NCBI GenBank assembly: GCA_029882335.1
Contig: JAOUKW010000229.1
Span: 1-6,573, forward strand
Direction of reading: 5' to 3'
Length of the DNA: 6,573 bases
Origin: Candidatus Heimdallarchaeota archaeon
Lineage (GTDB): Archaea; Asgardarchaeota; Heimdallarchaeia; Heimdallarchaeales; Kariarchaeaceae
Made by a program: the position numbers and the translations under genes. Every line of letters begins with the position of its first letter. The stretch's first letter is position 1. A model generated the notes under the pieces. It saw only the letters and a program-made list of their open reading frames with translations. It made no database searches and had not been told where the DNA came from. Of the stretch, positions 1 to 5,990 are shown piece after piece.

Positions 1-42
1 TTCTACAATTATTTTATTTAATATCATTTACAGAAAATATAA

Positions 43-49
43 TTTTTTT
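43..49 (+). terminator. Possible oligo-T archaeal terminator for an upstream gene
   Basis: Seven consecutive T residues on the + strand. Archaeal RNA polymerase commonly terminates at oligo-T tracts without needing a hairpin, so this could end a transcript entering from the left. In a region this AT-rich such a run can occur by chance, and no upstream gene is visible, so the call is weak. Confidence 0.2.
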
Positions 50-125
50 GCATATTGAATATTTATCTTTGTAGGAAATTGTTATTAAATTATTATCACC
101 AAAATTTTTATCAAATTACAGATAG

Positions 126-134
126 CTTTATTAT
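126..134 (+). promoter_or_regulatory. TATA-like box for the DUF4139 gene
   Basis: The sequence CTTTATTAT is centred near 130, about 26 bases before the ATG at 156. This is the archaeal TATA-to-start-site distance, so transcription would begin at or next to the start codon and give a leaderless mRNA. No purine-rich Shine-Dalgarno sequence lies at the usual distance before the ATG. The background is AT-rich, so the match alone is not strong; the recurrence of the same spacing at two other genes raises its credibility. Confidence 0.4.
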
Positions 135-155
135 TTTTAACGTAGAGTTAATTCT

Positions 156-2042
156 ATGAGTGAATTTACAGTTACCGAAGCCATATTATATAGAATGGGT
201 GTTGGTTGGTTTAGTGCTGTTGGAACTACTGATTCGAATATAATTTATTTTCCAGTTAATGATGAATCAATTGATGACTTATTGAAAACAATGATGGTCA
301 CAGTTAAGAATAGTTCTGCTGCTTTGAAAAATATAAGTTTTGAAACAATAGGGACCCAGAAGAAATTATTTTCTTCTGATATGGTTATGGATGGGGTAAT
401 TGAATTTTTAAGAGGAAAACAAGTAATCTTAGTTTATCAAAGAGTAAATGAAGTTGAAACAATTCAAGGTAAAATTATGGGTTATCAAGAGGGAGATAGG
501 AAAACTATATTTTCAATTCTGACTAAAAAAGGAGTAATACGTCCTTTTGAAACCAATAAAATTATAGAATTAGAACCAGTTGATCTTAAGGTTAAGGAAC
601 AATTGGATGAATTTATGAATTCATTAGCAATTGAATCGGATAGTACAAGTCAAAGAATATGTCGAATTCAACTATCAGAAAAAGGTAATCATGATGTAAA
701 AATCTCATTTTTAACGAAAATACCTGCTTGGAAACTATCCTATCGGATTTATGTTAGTGAAAATAGTAGTAAGTTTGATATCTTCGGTGTGGTTGATAAT
801 AATACATTAGTTGATTGGAATGATGCGTTATTAACTTTAAGTACAAAAATTCCTGTTTCTTTTAAATATGATTTGTCTACTCCTCATATCATTGATCGAC
901 CTTCTATTTCTAGGGAAACTAGTACTGGATATTCTGTACCAATTGTAGATGAATCACGTAATTTATTTAATAGTATTGCAGAAAGATCATCTAGTCCAAA
1001 AATGTACCCTTCAAGAAAAAAGAGTTTGGCCGTACAACAGCAATATAACCAACAAGAATCATTGCCTTCTGAACTTTTAGATAGTGATTCAGATTATGGA
1101 GAAGATGATTATGAAGATGAAATTGATTATCAATCTACAACTCAAATAGGAGAATCTGTTGAATACATAATAAATAATCCTGTAACTATTAAGAAAAATG
1201 AGAGTTCAATGATTCCATTATCATCTGAAAGCATACCGACATCAAATTTAAATTATTACAATAAATCTAATCATAAATCACATCCATTCTTGGTAGTAGA
1301 AATTCATAATAATTTAGGTTTTGCTATTGACAAGGGACCAATCTCAGTATTATCTACTGATAAAACTCCTAAATTACTTGGAGAAGGCATGATTAATGAT
1401 TTAGGTATTGATGATAAATATCTACTTTCATATGCTATCAATCGAAATGTAGCAATTGAGTATAAAGTAGAAACAAAATCAAACTATACAGGAGTTAGTA
1501 TCCAAGATTATTATCGATATACAAATTATACAGATACAAAATATCACCGATTCACAGTCATCAATAAATCTGAAGATCAAACTAGAATATATTTGTCGAT
1601 TCCCAAGGATCATTTTAAACCAATAGAAAAACAGGATTTAGAGGTTTCAACTACAACCAGTGAATTAAGAGTAAAAGCAGTAATTGATGGAAATACAGAA
1701 AAAGCATTTGAATATCAAACTTACTATACTCATTATAATACTAAATACCTAAAGGATTTAACAATAAATGAGTTGGAAAAGTTAATCTCGAATAAAACCA
1801 TATCTGAAGAAGAAAAAGAAGAATTAAAGAAGTTACATCAATTTTCTTTAGAAATTCGTGAATTACAAAAACAATTTACCTTAATCAAGTCAAAAATGGT
1901 TCGAACTAGCCAAAGAAGAAAACAAATAATTGAAACATTGGATGTTGTTGGTAGTAATACAGATGAAGAAGTTGTTCGGAAAAAATATATTGCTGAAATA
2001 CAAGATTTAGACACTAAAGCCCAAGAATATGAAGTATATTAA
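156..2042 (+). CDS. DUF4139-family protein with C-terminal coiled coil (ends at an apparently early stop)
   Basis: This 628-residue soluble protein has no signal peptide or membrane segment. The family assignment rests on recalled signatures. Residues 10-20 (ILYRMGVGWFS) match the family opening 'LYKxGVGYFER', and 40-48 (DDLLKTMMV) match the 'DDVLKSLTV' element. Residues 184-200 (SFLTKIPAWKLSYRIYV) and 211-240 (VVDNN, DWNDALLTLS, PVSFKYDL) match the core 'PVWKxSYRL...VDNTTxEDWxDVxLSLVxGxPVSF.YDL'. Residues 245-376 form a low-complexity linker with an acidic stretch at 309-325 (DSDSDYGEDDYEDEIDY), followed by the second beta-rich half at 377-525. Residues 530-628 are charged and helical, with heptad-like coiled coil. 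The biochemical role of the family is not established, so none is assigned. The ATG at 156 is chosen because the family motif starts a few residues later and a TATA-like box sits 26 bases upstream. The stop at 2040-2042 interrupts the coiled coil (see 2043-2117). The fold call is fairly secure; the C-terminal end is not. Confidence 0.85.
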   Translation: MSEFTVTEAILYRMGVGWFSAVGTTDSNIIYFPVNDESIDDLLKTMMVTVKNSSAALKNISFETIGTQKKLFSSDMVMDGVIEFLRGKQVILVYQRVNEVETIQGKIMGYQEGDRKTIFSILTKKGVIRPFETNKIIELEPVDLKVKEQLDEFMNSLAIESDSTSQRICRIQLSEKGNHDVKISFLTKIPAWKLSYRIYVSENSSKFDIFGVVDNNTLVDWNDALLTLSTKIPVSFKYDLSTPHIIDRPSISRETSTGYSVPIVDESRNLFNSIAERSSSPKMYPSRKKSLAVQQQYNQQESLPSELLDSDSDYGEDDYEDEIDYQSTTQIGESVEYIINNPVTIKKNESSMIPLSSESIPTSNLNYYNKSNHKSHPFLVVEIHNNLGFAIDKGPISVLSTDKTPKLLGEGMINDLGIDDKYLLSYAINRNVAIEYKVETKSNYTGVSIQDYYRYTNYTDTKYHRFTVINKSEDQTRIYLSIPKDHFKPIEKQDLEVSTTTSELRVKAVIDGNTEKAFEYQTYYTHYNTKYLKDLTINELEKLISNKTISEEEKEELKKLHQFSLEIRELQKQFTLIKSKMVRTSQRRKQIIETLDVVGSNTDEEVVRKKYIAEIQDLDTKAQEYEVY

Positions 2043-2117
2043 GAAGAAATAGAAAAAAAATTACAAGAATTAGATAAACAGAAATCTCAAATTAACATAC
2101 AAAAAAAAAATATATAA
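2043..2117 (+). other. In-frame coiled-coil continuation after the DUF4139 stop codon
   Basis: Reading on in the frame of the 156-2042 gene past its TAA gives 24 sense codons, starting EEIEKKLQELDKQKSQI, before the next TAA at 2115-2117. The residues are charged, with I, L, L, I at heptad-like spacing, as expected if they continued the helix ending YIAEIQDLDTKAQEYEVY. DUF4139 proteins, as I recall them, end in just such a motif: 'YVxKLxEQEDxIExLxxEIxxLxxEI'. I infer that the ancestral or true gene ended at 2117 and that 2040-2042 is a nonsense change, a sequencing error or a read-through codon. A run of ten A at 2101-2110 near the end is a further possible error site. Confidence 0.6.
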
Positions 2118-2143
2118 AATATAATCCTGCAAAAAAAGATTAG

Positions 2144-2151
2144 TTTAAATA
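2144..2151 (+). promoter_or_regulatory. TATA box for the chemoreceptor gene
   Basis: TTTAAATA is a near-consensus archaeal TATA box centred about 27 bases before the ATG at 2175. It implies a start site at or within a few bases of the initiation codon and a leaderless message. There is no Shine-Dalgarno-like sequence before this ATG. The box also separates the receptor from the preceding gene as its own transcription unit. Confidence 0.5.
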
Positions 2152-2174
2152 CCATTAAACAATAACTTAATGAA

Positions 2175-3986
2175 ATGTTTGAGAATATTAAACTCAGAAA
2201 TAAATTACTAGGTGTTTATGCTATAGTGTTGATAGCATTCATAAGTACTCTAATATTTTCATATAATACAATGGTTGACATTGATAATGATCTTATTGAA
2301 GTATCCAATAAGGCAGATCTACGAGCAACATCTTATGCTTTATCATTGAATTTTGAAGAACAGGTTGCTTATGTTAATGGATATACAGCAGGAATCTTAC
2401 CATCTGGAGTTACACAAACTCCACATGCATATTATAAAAATGCATTCATTACAAATATTGGTGAAATAAACGCTAACATGGATAGATTAATCGCTTTAAC
2501 AGAAGGTGATGAGAACGCAACAAAAATTTTGAATGAAATTCAAGCAGCACGACCTGCTTGGATTCAAACTGCAAGAGATGATGTAATGAGTATACCACAA
2601 ATTCCTACTCTTGCTGGAATTCGATATTCTATTGTATTTCTTGAACAAAGTATTGGTCATATGTTAGCTCAGGGATATCAGTACATGATAACAGGTGATC
2701 CTTTAGATGAACAACATATAGAGGAGAATTTCGGAAATCATACTGAAAGATTACAAGCTTTGGACAATCTAATTAGTACCACTCAAGAGATTAATCAAAA
2801 TATATATGATGATTTTAATGGTATATATAATGATTATGAAAATTCATTTACAACATGGTATGATAATGTTATTAACTTTACACTAAATAATCCTAATGCT
2901 GATATTACTACAATCGAGACATTTGGTGCAACTCTTGGTGATCTACATTTTCCACTTGAAGCAATACTTGATGAGTTTGAAGAAGAAATTAACTCATTAT
3001 TTGCATTATCATCGGATTACACCACACTTGCAGGAGAATTAGTTCAACCTATTTTTGATAATTTAATTCTTCTGCGAGATGTTGCTCAAAAACAAATTAT
3101 TGATGCAAAATTGAAAGCAGTAGATTTGATTGCTACGAGATCCCGGATTATGATAACCCTTTCAATTCTAATCGTTGTATTTTCTATTGCAACAATTGTT
3201 TTCCTTGCTAATAGAATTACTCAACCAATTATTGAGTTGGAACAAAATTCAAATAAAATTGCAGCTGGTGATTTAACCGTTGTATTGGATCATGATAAAA
3301 CCAAAACTGATGAGATAAATATGTTGAAAAACGGATTTTATTTTATGACTCAAAGTTTAATTAAAATTGTATCTTCAACACAAAATTCAGTCAATAATTT
3401 ATCTACCATGTCTAATGATTTATTATCAGGAGCAGAAGAAATTAATGCATCTGCAGAAGAAGTAGCCTCCACATCACAAGCTATGTCTGATGGTGCAACT
3501 ACTCAGACTGAACTGATATCTGATGTTACCAAGGATATTGGTAATATGACCGAGCTAATTAAAGAAATAGTAAGAAGAATCCAAGATAATACTGAAGAAG
3601 TAGCTAAGATATCATTACAAACCAATATACTTGCCCTCAATGCAGGTATTGAGGCATCTCGAGCTGGAGATTATGGTAGAGGTTTTGCTGTAGTTGCTGA
3701 AAATGTTAGGAAATTATCTGATAATTCAAAAGAAGCAGCACAAAGAATCTCTGAAGTAGCTGATGAAGTTGCAACAAGATTGCAATCTGGATTTAACAAA
3801 ATATCTCAAGCAATGATCAATGTGGCCTCTGTTGCAGAAGAAACAGCAGCTTCAGCAGAAGAAGTAGCTGCAGCAGCGGAGGAGATGACAGCGTCTATTG
3901 AGGAAATGACATCAACAGCACAAGAATTATCTGCACAAGCAGATGAGTCATCTGATGCTGTACGTGTATTTAAAATAAACAAATAA
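2175..3986 (+). CDS. Methyl-accepting chemotaxis protein (membrane chemoreceptor)
   Basis: This 603-residue protein appears complete. It senses a ligand outside the cell and controls CheA kinase through CheW. Residues 11-30 form the first membrane helix after a short positive N-terminus. Residues about 31-320 are a largely helical outer sensor, long enough for a double four-helix (HBM-like) module; the ligand is unknown. Residues 325-345 are the second membrane helix. HAMP follows at about 346-398 (RITQPI ... AAGDL ... DEINML). The cytoplasmic hairpin spans about 399-598, with the conserved tip at 480-505 (QTNILALNAGIEASRAG, then GRGFAVVA), which contacts CheA and CheW. Probable methylation stretches are the E-pairs in small-residue context at 420-430 (AEEINASAEEV) and 554-578 (EETAASAEEVAAAAEEM). 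It ends FKINK, without the C-terminal pentapeptide some receptors use to tether CheR. No che genes lie nearby, so this is an orphan receptor locus. Family call is certain. Confidence 0.96.
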   Translation: MFENIKLRNKLLGVYAIVLIAFISTLIFSYNTMVDIDNDLIEVSNKADLRATSYALSLNFEEQVAYVNGYTAGILPSGVTQTPHAYYKNAFITNIGEINANMDRLIALTEGDENATKILNEIQAARPAWIQTARDDVMSIPQIPTLAGIRYSIVFLEQSIGHMLAQGYQYMITGDPLDEQHIEENFGNHTERLQALDNLISTTQEINQNIYDDFNGIYNDYENSFTTWYDNVINFTLNNPNADITTIETFGATLGDLHFPLEAILDEFEEEINSLFALSSDYTTLAGELVQPIFDNLILLRDVAQKQIIDAKLKAVDLIATRSRIMITLSILIVVFSIATIVFLANRITQPIIELEQNSNKIAAGDLTVVLDHDKTKTDEINMLKNGFYFMTQSLIKIVSSTQNSVNNLSTMSNDLLSGAEEINASAEEVASTSQAMSDGATTQTELISDVTKDIGNMTELIKEIVRRIQDNTEEVAKISLQTNILALNAGIEASRAGDYGRGFAVVAENVRKLSDNSKEAAQRISEVADEVATRLQSGFNKISQAMINVASVAEETAASAEEVAAAAEEMTASIEEMTSTAQELSAQADESSDAVRVFKINK

Positions 3987-4068
3987 TAAACATTAAATTA
4001 ATAAAAAAATATATAAATTCATTATACTTAACTAAAACCATATTTTGAGCTTATTCAAGTCAGATCTC

Positions 4069-4091
4069 TATTCTAATATAATAATAGAATA
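4069..4091. repeat. Short AT-rich inverted repeat between receptor and subtilase remnant
   Basis: TATTCTA at 4069-4075 is the exact reverse complement of TAGAATA at 4085-4091, leaving a 9-base loop. It lies in the 148-base gap after the receptor stop. No T-run follows, so it is not a clear terminator, and a 7-bp arm of mostly A and T is expected fairly often in this background. The rest of the gap (3987-4134) shows no gene and no remains of the missing protease half. Confidence 0.25.
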
Positions 4092-4102
4092 ATATTAATT
4101 TA

Positions 4103-4112
4103 TTTTATAATA
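4103..4112 (+). promoter_or_regulatory. Possible TATA box for the subtilase remnant
   Basis: TTTTATAATA is centred about 27 bases before the ATG at 4135, the same spacing as at the other starts. A second AT-rich box at about 4158-4165 (ATATTATA) has roughly similar spacing to an in-frame GTG at 4192, which is where subtilase-like sequence begins. The flanks are almost pure A and T, so either box may be chance and expression of this remnant is unproven. Confidence 0.25.
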
Positions 4113-4134
4113 TTTCTGTTCAAGTGATGTTAAA

Positions 4135-5802
4135 ATGTGCTTCACAATTTTAATAAAATATTATAGTTGTCTGACTAAAAAAATTTTTATAGTGAAAATA
4201 TTAACACAACAAATCACAGAAAATACATATAATACAATATCTGGTACATCTATGGCTACACCACATGTATCTGGCGCAGCAGCGTTATTGCTTTCAAACG
4301 ATAATACTCTTACTGCTTCCTCCCTAAAATCCAAACTGATGGACTTTTCCGATCCCATTGGTTCTGTTGCTGGAAAAGTCGTCTCTGGGGGTAGATTAAA
4401 CGTATATAGTAGTTTAACTGGATCTACCCCCACCCCACCCCCAACTACAACAGATACTTTTACTGGAACTGTTTCAACAAGTACAAAAAATGCAATTTAT
4501 ACCTTTGATGTAACTGATGCAGGTACTATCTCTGCAACATTAAGTTGGGGTACTTCAGCTGATTTAGATATGTATTTATATAGTCCAACCCAAGACCCAA
4601 ATGGTGCTTCATACTTAGTACGAGCGTATACAACCAGCAATCCAGAAACTATGAGTTATAGTGCCTCTGCAACTGGAACTTATAAGATAAGAGTTAATCA
4701 TTATAGTGGTGTTTCTACATCTTTCACTTTATCGGTCACCTATCCAAATATTGGTACTGTTGATACAATTGCTCCAACTGTAACAATAAATGGACCAACT
4801 GGTACAGTTTCTGGCTCAGTAACAGTATCTGCAGATATTACTGATAATGTTGGTGTTACATCTGCTGATTATAATATTGATGGAGGTACTTGGTCTTCAT
4901 TAGCCAATTCTGCTGGAAATACATGGTCTGCAAGTCTTGATACTACAACATTAAGTGATGGTACTCATACCCTAAATGTAAGAGGTAGGGATGCTGTTGG
5001 AAATACAGGAACAAATTCTGCTACTTTTGATGTTTCTAATGCACCACCACCAGTTGGTGATGTTACTGATACATTTACAGGTACTGTTTCCAGTTCTACA
5101 CCTAATAGAATTTTCTATTTTGAAGTTGGTAGTGCTGGAACAATTGATGCTTCATTAAGTTGGGCAACTACTGCTGATTTAGATATGTATCTCTATGCAC
5201 CTGGTGTAGATCCAAACGGTGCTGGGTGGGTTGTTCGAGCGTATACTGTAAGTAATCCTGAAGTCTTATCATATACAACAACTACTACTGGTACTTGGGC
5301 TATTAGGGTTAATTTCTATTCAGGAAGTTCTTCCTCATTTACTTTATCCGTAACACATCCCTCAGGTGGATCACCACCACCCGTAGGAACTGTGACAGAT
5401 ACATTCACTGGTACTGTAAGTAGCAGTAATCTTAACCAAGTGTTTTATTTTGATGTTGCAGCAACTGGTAGTATAGATGCGGTTCTTAGCTGGTCTACTA
5501 CTGCAGATTTAGATATGTTTCTCTATACCCCTGGTTCTGATCCCTTAGGCACTGGATATGTCGATAGTGCCTATTCTCTTAGTAATCCTGAAACCATTTC
5601 ATATAGTGCTACTATTACTGGTACTTGGGCAATCAGGGTAAATATTTATTCAGGAGTTTCCACACCATTTTCATTATCAGTAACCTATCAAGGTCTAACA
5701 GGTGCAAGTGCAAATGCAATTTCCGATGATTCCCCACAAATAGATAATGTGGGTGAATTAAAATCGAATTTAATTGCAGTATCTATTGGAAATAAATTAT
5801 AA
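4135..5802 (+). CDS. 5'-truncated S8 subtilase: catalytic-serine end plus PPC-like and Ig-like domains
   Basis: The 555-residue frame is the C-terminal part of a secreted subtilisin-like serine protease. Residues 35-50 carry the catalytic-serine motif (GTSMATPH at 37-44, Ser39) and 51-95 match the end of the peptidase S8 fold (VSGGRLN at 83-89). The Asp and His regions, propeptide and signal peptide are absent. Homology starts near residue 20, at an in-frame GTG (4192); residues 1-19 look like translated non-coding DNA. A TPTPPPTTT linker follows. Next come a PPC-like domain (106-203), an Ig-like domain (about 210-300; ending DGTHTLNVRGRDAVGNTG, bacterial Ig type), and two more PPC-like domains (311-408, 421-518), then a 37-residue tail without a membrane anchor. 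PPC domains usually follow the catalytic domain of secreted proteases. This cannot be an active subtilase; it is probably a pseudogene made by 5' deletion, an assembly join, or less likely an expressed adhesin-like fragment. The long intact frame suggests recent truncation. Confidence 0.8.
   Translation: MCFTILIKYYSCLTKKIFIVKILTQQITENTYNTISGTSMATPHVSGAAALLLSNDNTLTASSLKSKLMDFSDPIGSVAGKVVSGGRLNVYSSLTGSTPTPPPTTTDTFTGTVSTSTKNAIYTFDVTDAGTISATLSWGTSADLDMYLYSPTQDPNGASYLVRAYTTSNPETMSYSASATGTYKIRVNHYSGVSTSFTLSVTYPNIGTVDTIAPTVTINGPTGTVSGSVTVSADITDNVGVTSADYNIDGGTWSSLANSAGNTWSASLDTTTLSDGTHTLNVRGRDAVGNTGTNSATFDVSNAPPPVGDVTDTFTGTVSSSTPNRIFYFEVGSAGTIDASLSWATTADLDMYLYAPGVDPNGAGWVVRAYTVSNPEVLSYTTTTTGTWAIRVNFYSGSSSSFTLSVTHPSGGSPPPVGTVTDTFTGTVSSSNLNQVFYFDVAATGSIDAVLSWSTTADLDMFLYTPGSDPLGTGYVDSAYSLSNPETISYSATITGTWAIRVNIYSGVSTPFSLSVTYQGLTGASANAISDDSPQIDNVGELKSNLIAVSIGNKL
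4386..4432. repeat. GC-rich 11-bp perfect inverted repeat inside the subtilase remnant
   Basis: TGGGGGTAGAT at 4386-4396 is the exact reverse complement of ATCTACCCCCA at 4422-4432, with 25 bases between. The left arm encodes the conserved GGR of the S8 fold end; the right arm begins the TPTPPP linker, where C-runs continue at 4433-4436 and 4438-4442 and could pair in alternative registers. In the RNA this would be the most stable hairpin I noticed in the window. Whether it does anything is unknown; codon choice for Gly and Pro alone could produce it. Confidence 0.5.
4450..4743 (+). repeat. PPC-like domain repeat 1 (residues 106-203 of the subtilase remnant)
   Basis: This is the first of three 98-residue units that align to one another without any gap. 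Shared landmarks are TDTFTGTVS at the start, LSW followed by ADLDM(Y/F)LY in the middle, then SNPE, TGT and a closing (F)(T/S)LSVT. The fold is expected to be a beta-sandwich of the PPC (pre-peptidase C-terminal) type. Repeat 1 differs most: for instance it has TYKIRV where units 2 and 3 have TWAIRV, and it is separated from them by the Ig-like domain. Confidence 0.75.
4762..5034 (+). other. Bacterial Ig-like domain between PPC repeats 1 and 2
   Basis: Residues about 210-300 of the subtilase remnant read as an Ig-like beta-sandwich: APTVTINGP at the start, VTVSADITDNVGV in the middle, and DGTHTLNVRGRDAVGNTG near the end. This pattern is typical of Ig-like modules in secreted bacterial and archaeal surface proteins, where they act as spacers or binding modules. 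A short PPPVG linker then leads to PPC repeat 2, and the same PPPVG recurs before repeat 3. Confidence 0.65.
5065..5358 (+). repeat. PPC-like domain repeat 2 (residues 311-408)
   Basis: This is the second 98-residue PPC-like unit, offset 615 bases from unit 1 and aligned to it without gaps. It is preceded by the linker PPPVGDV; unit 3 is preceded by PPPVGTV, so linker plus domain (110 residues, 330 bases) seems to be the duplicated block. Units 2 and 3 share TDTFTGTVSSS and TGTWAIRVN exactly, consistent with a more recent duplication than the split from unit 1. Confidence 0.75.
5395..5688 (+). repeat. PPC-like domain repeat 3 (residues 421-518)
   Basis: This third 98-residue unit lies exactly 330 bases after unit 2. 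It keeps the landmarks ADLDMFLY, SNPE and TGTWAIRVN, but diverges around 470-480, where unit 2's NGAGWVVRAY becomes LGTGYVDSAY. After it only a short polar tail (residues 519-555) remains, ending at TAA 5800-5802, with no membrane helix or recognisable sorting signal. Confidence 0.75.
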
Positions 5803-5815
5803 AATACACAATTAA

Positions 5816-5965
5816 ATAGTGAATTATCACATTAAATTACTTATTGTTTAAATAATCTATATTAAAAATTTGAAATATATATTAATAATTAGTTCTGGAT
5901 GTGTGTACTAACTTTAGAACATATCTGTGCTAAATATAGGATATTATATTACCATAGTGAATTAT
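5816..5965 (+). repeat. 12-base direct repeat in the gap after the subtilase remnant
   Basis: ATAGTGAATTAT occurs at 5816-5827 and again at 5954-5965, 138 bases apart, both inside the 188-base gap. The second copy runs into the candidate TATA box of the last gene. AT-richness makes a chance 12-mer repeat possible. Apart from this, the TATA box and the palindrome at 5971-5984, I see nothing in 5803-5990. Confidence 0.35.
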
Positions 5966-5969
5966 AATT
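5962..5969 (+). promoter_or_regulatory. TATA-like box for the sequon-rich membrane protein
   Basis: TTATAATT is centred about 26 bases before the GTG at 5991. The spacing matches that at the other genes and supports both the GTG start and a leaderless message. A palindrome at 5971-5984 lies between this box and the start codon. Confidence 0.4.
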
Positions 5970-5970
5970 A

Positions 5971-5984
5971 GGGATATATATCCC
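5971..5984. promoter_or_regulatory. Perfect 14-bp palindrome at the presumed promoter (candidate operator)
   Basis: GGGATATATATCCC equals its own reverse complement over all 14 bases. It sits between the TATA-like box and the GTG start of the last gene, overlapping the region that the transcription machinery would occupy. GGG and CCC stand out in this AT-rich gap. A dimeric repressor binding here would block initiation, so an operator is the natural reading. Having no loop, it is a poor RNA hairpin. No regulator is encoded in the window. Confidence 0.4.
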
Positions 5985-5990
5985 AAGGAT

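Larger units (their letters stand above)
1..155. other. AT-rich intergenic leader upstream of the DUF4139 gene
   Basis: This stretch is almost entirely A and T. The three forward frames reaching in from the left edge all close early, at 19-21 (TAA), 56-58 (TGA) and 72-74 (TAG), so at most a short tail of an upstream gene could be present, and nothing in those translations is recognisable. The only structure seen is a run of seven T at 43-49 and the TATA-like box at 126-134, both listed separately. Confidence 0.6.

Noticed and set aside
4135..4191. Residues 1-19 of the subtilase remnant as a signal peptide
   Set aside because: The segment has hydrophobic and basic residues, but scattered Lys and Cys, no proper h-region followed by a cleavage site, and it abuts mid-protease sequence with no propeptide. 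It reads as translated AT-rich spacer.
4161..4433. Minus-strand open frame of 90 codons
   Set aside because: It lies wholly antisense to the subtilase remnant, including the catalytic-serine motif, has no recognisable protein features or start signals, and is a shadow of the real frame.
4427..4442. G-quadruplex on the minus strand (three G-runs of 5, 4 and 5)
   Set aside because: Only three runs are present where four are needed for a standard quadruplex; the inverted repeat with the G-run at 4387-4391 is the better explanation to test.
4450..5688. Tandem DNA repeat or CRISPR-like array
   Set aside because: The repetition is at protein-domain level (98-residue units with diverged DNA), with no short identical repeats and unique spacers.
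156..5802. A single operon linking the DUF4139 protein, chemoreceptor and subtilase
   Set aside because: Gaps of over 130 bases between the apparent gene ends and starts (about 57 bases if the first gene truly ends at 2117), together with separate TATA-like boxes, argue for independent units; shared strand alone is not enough.
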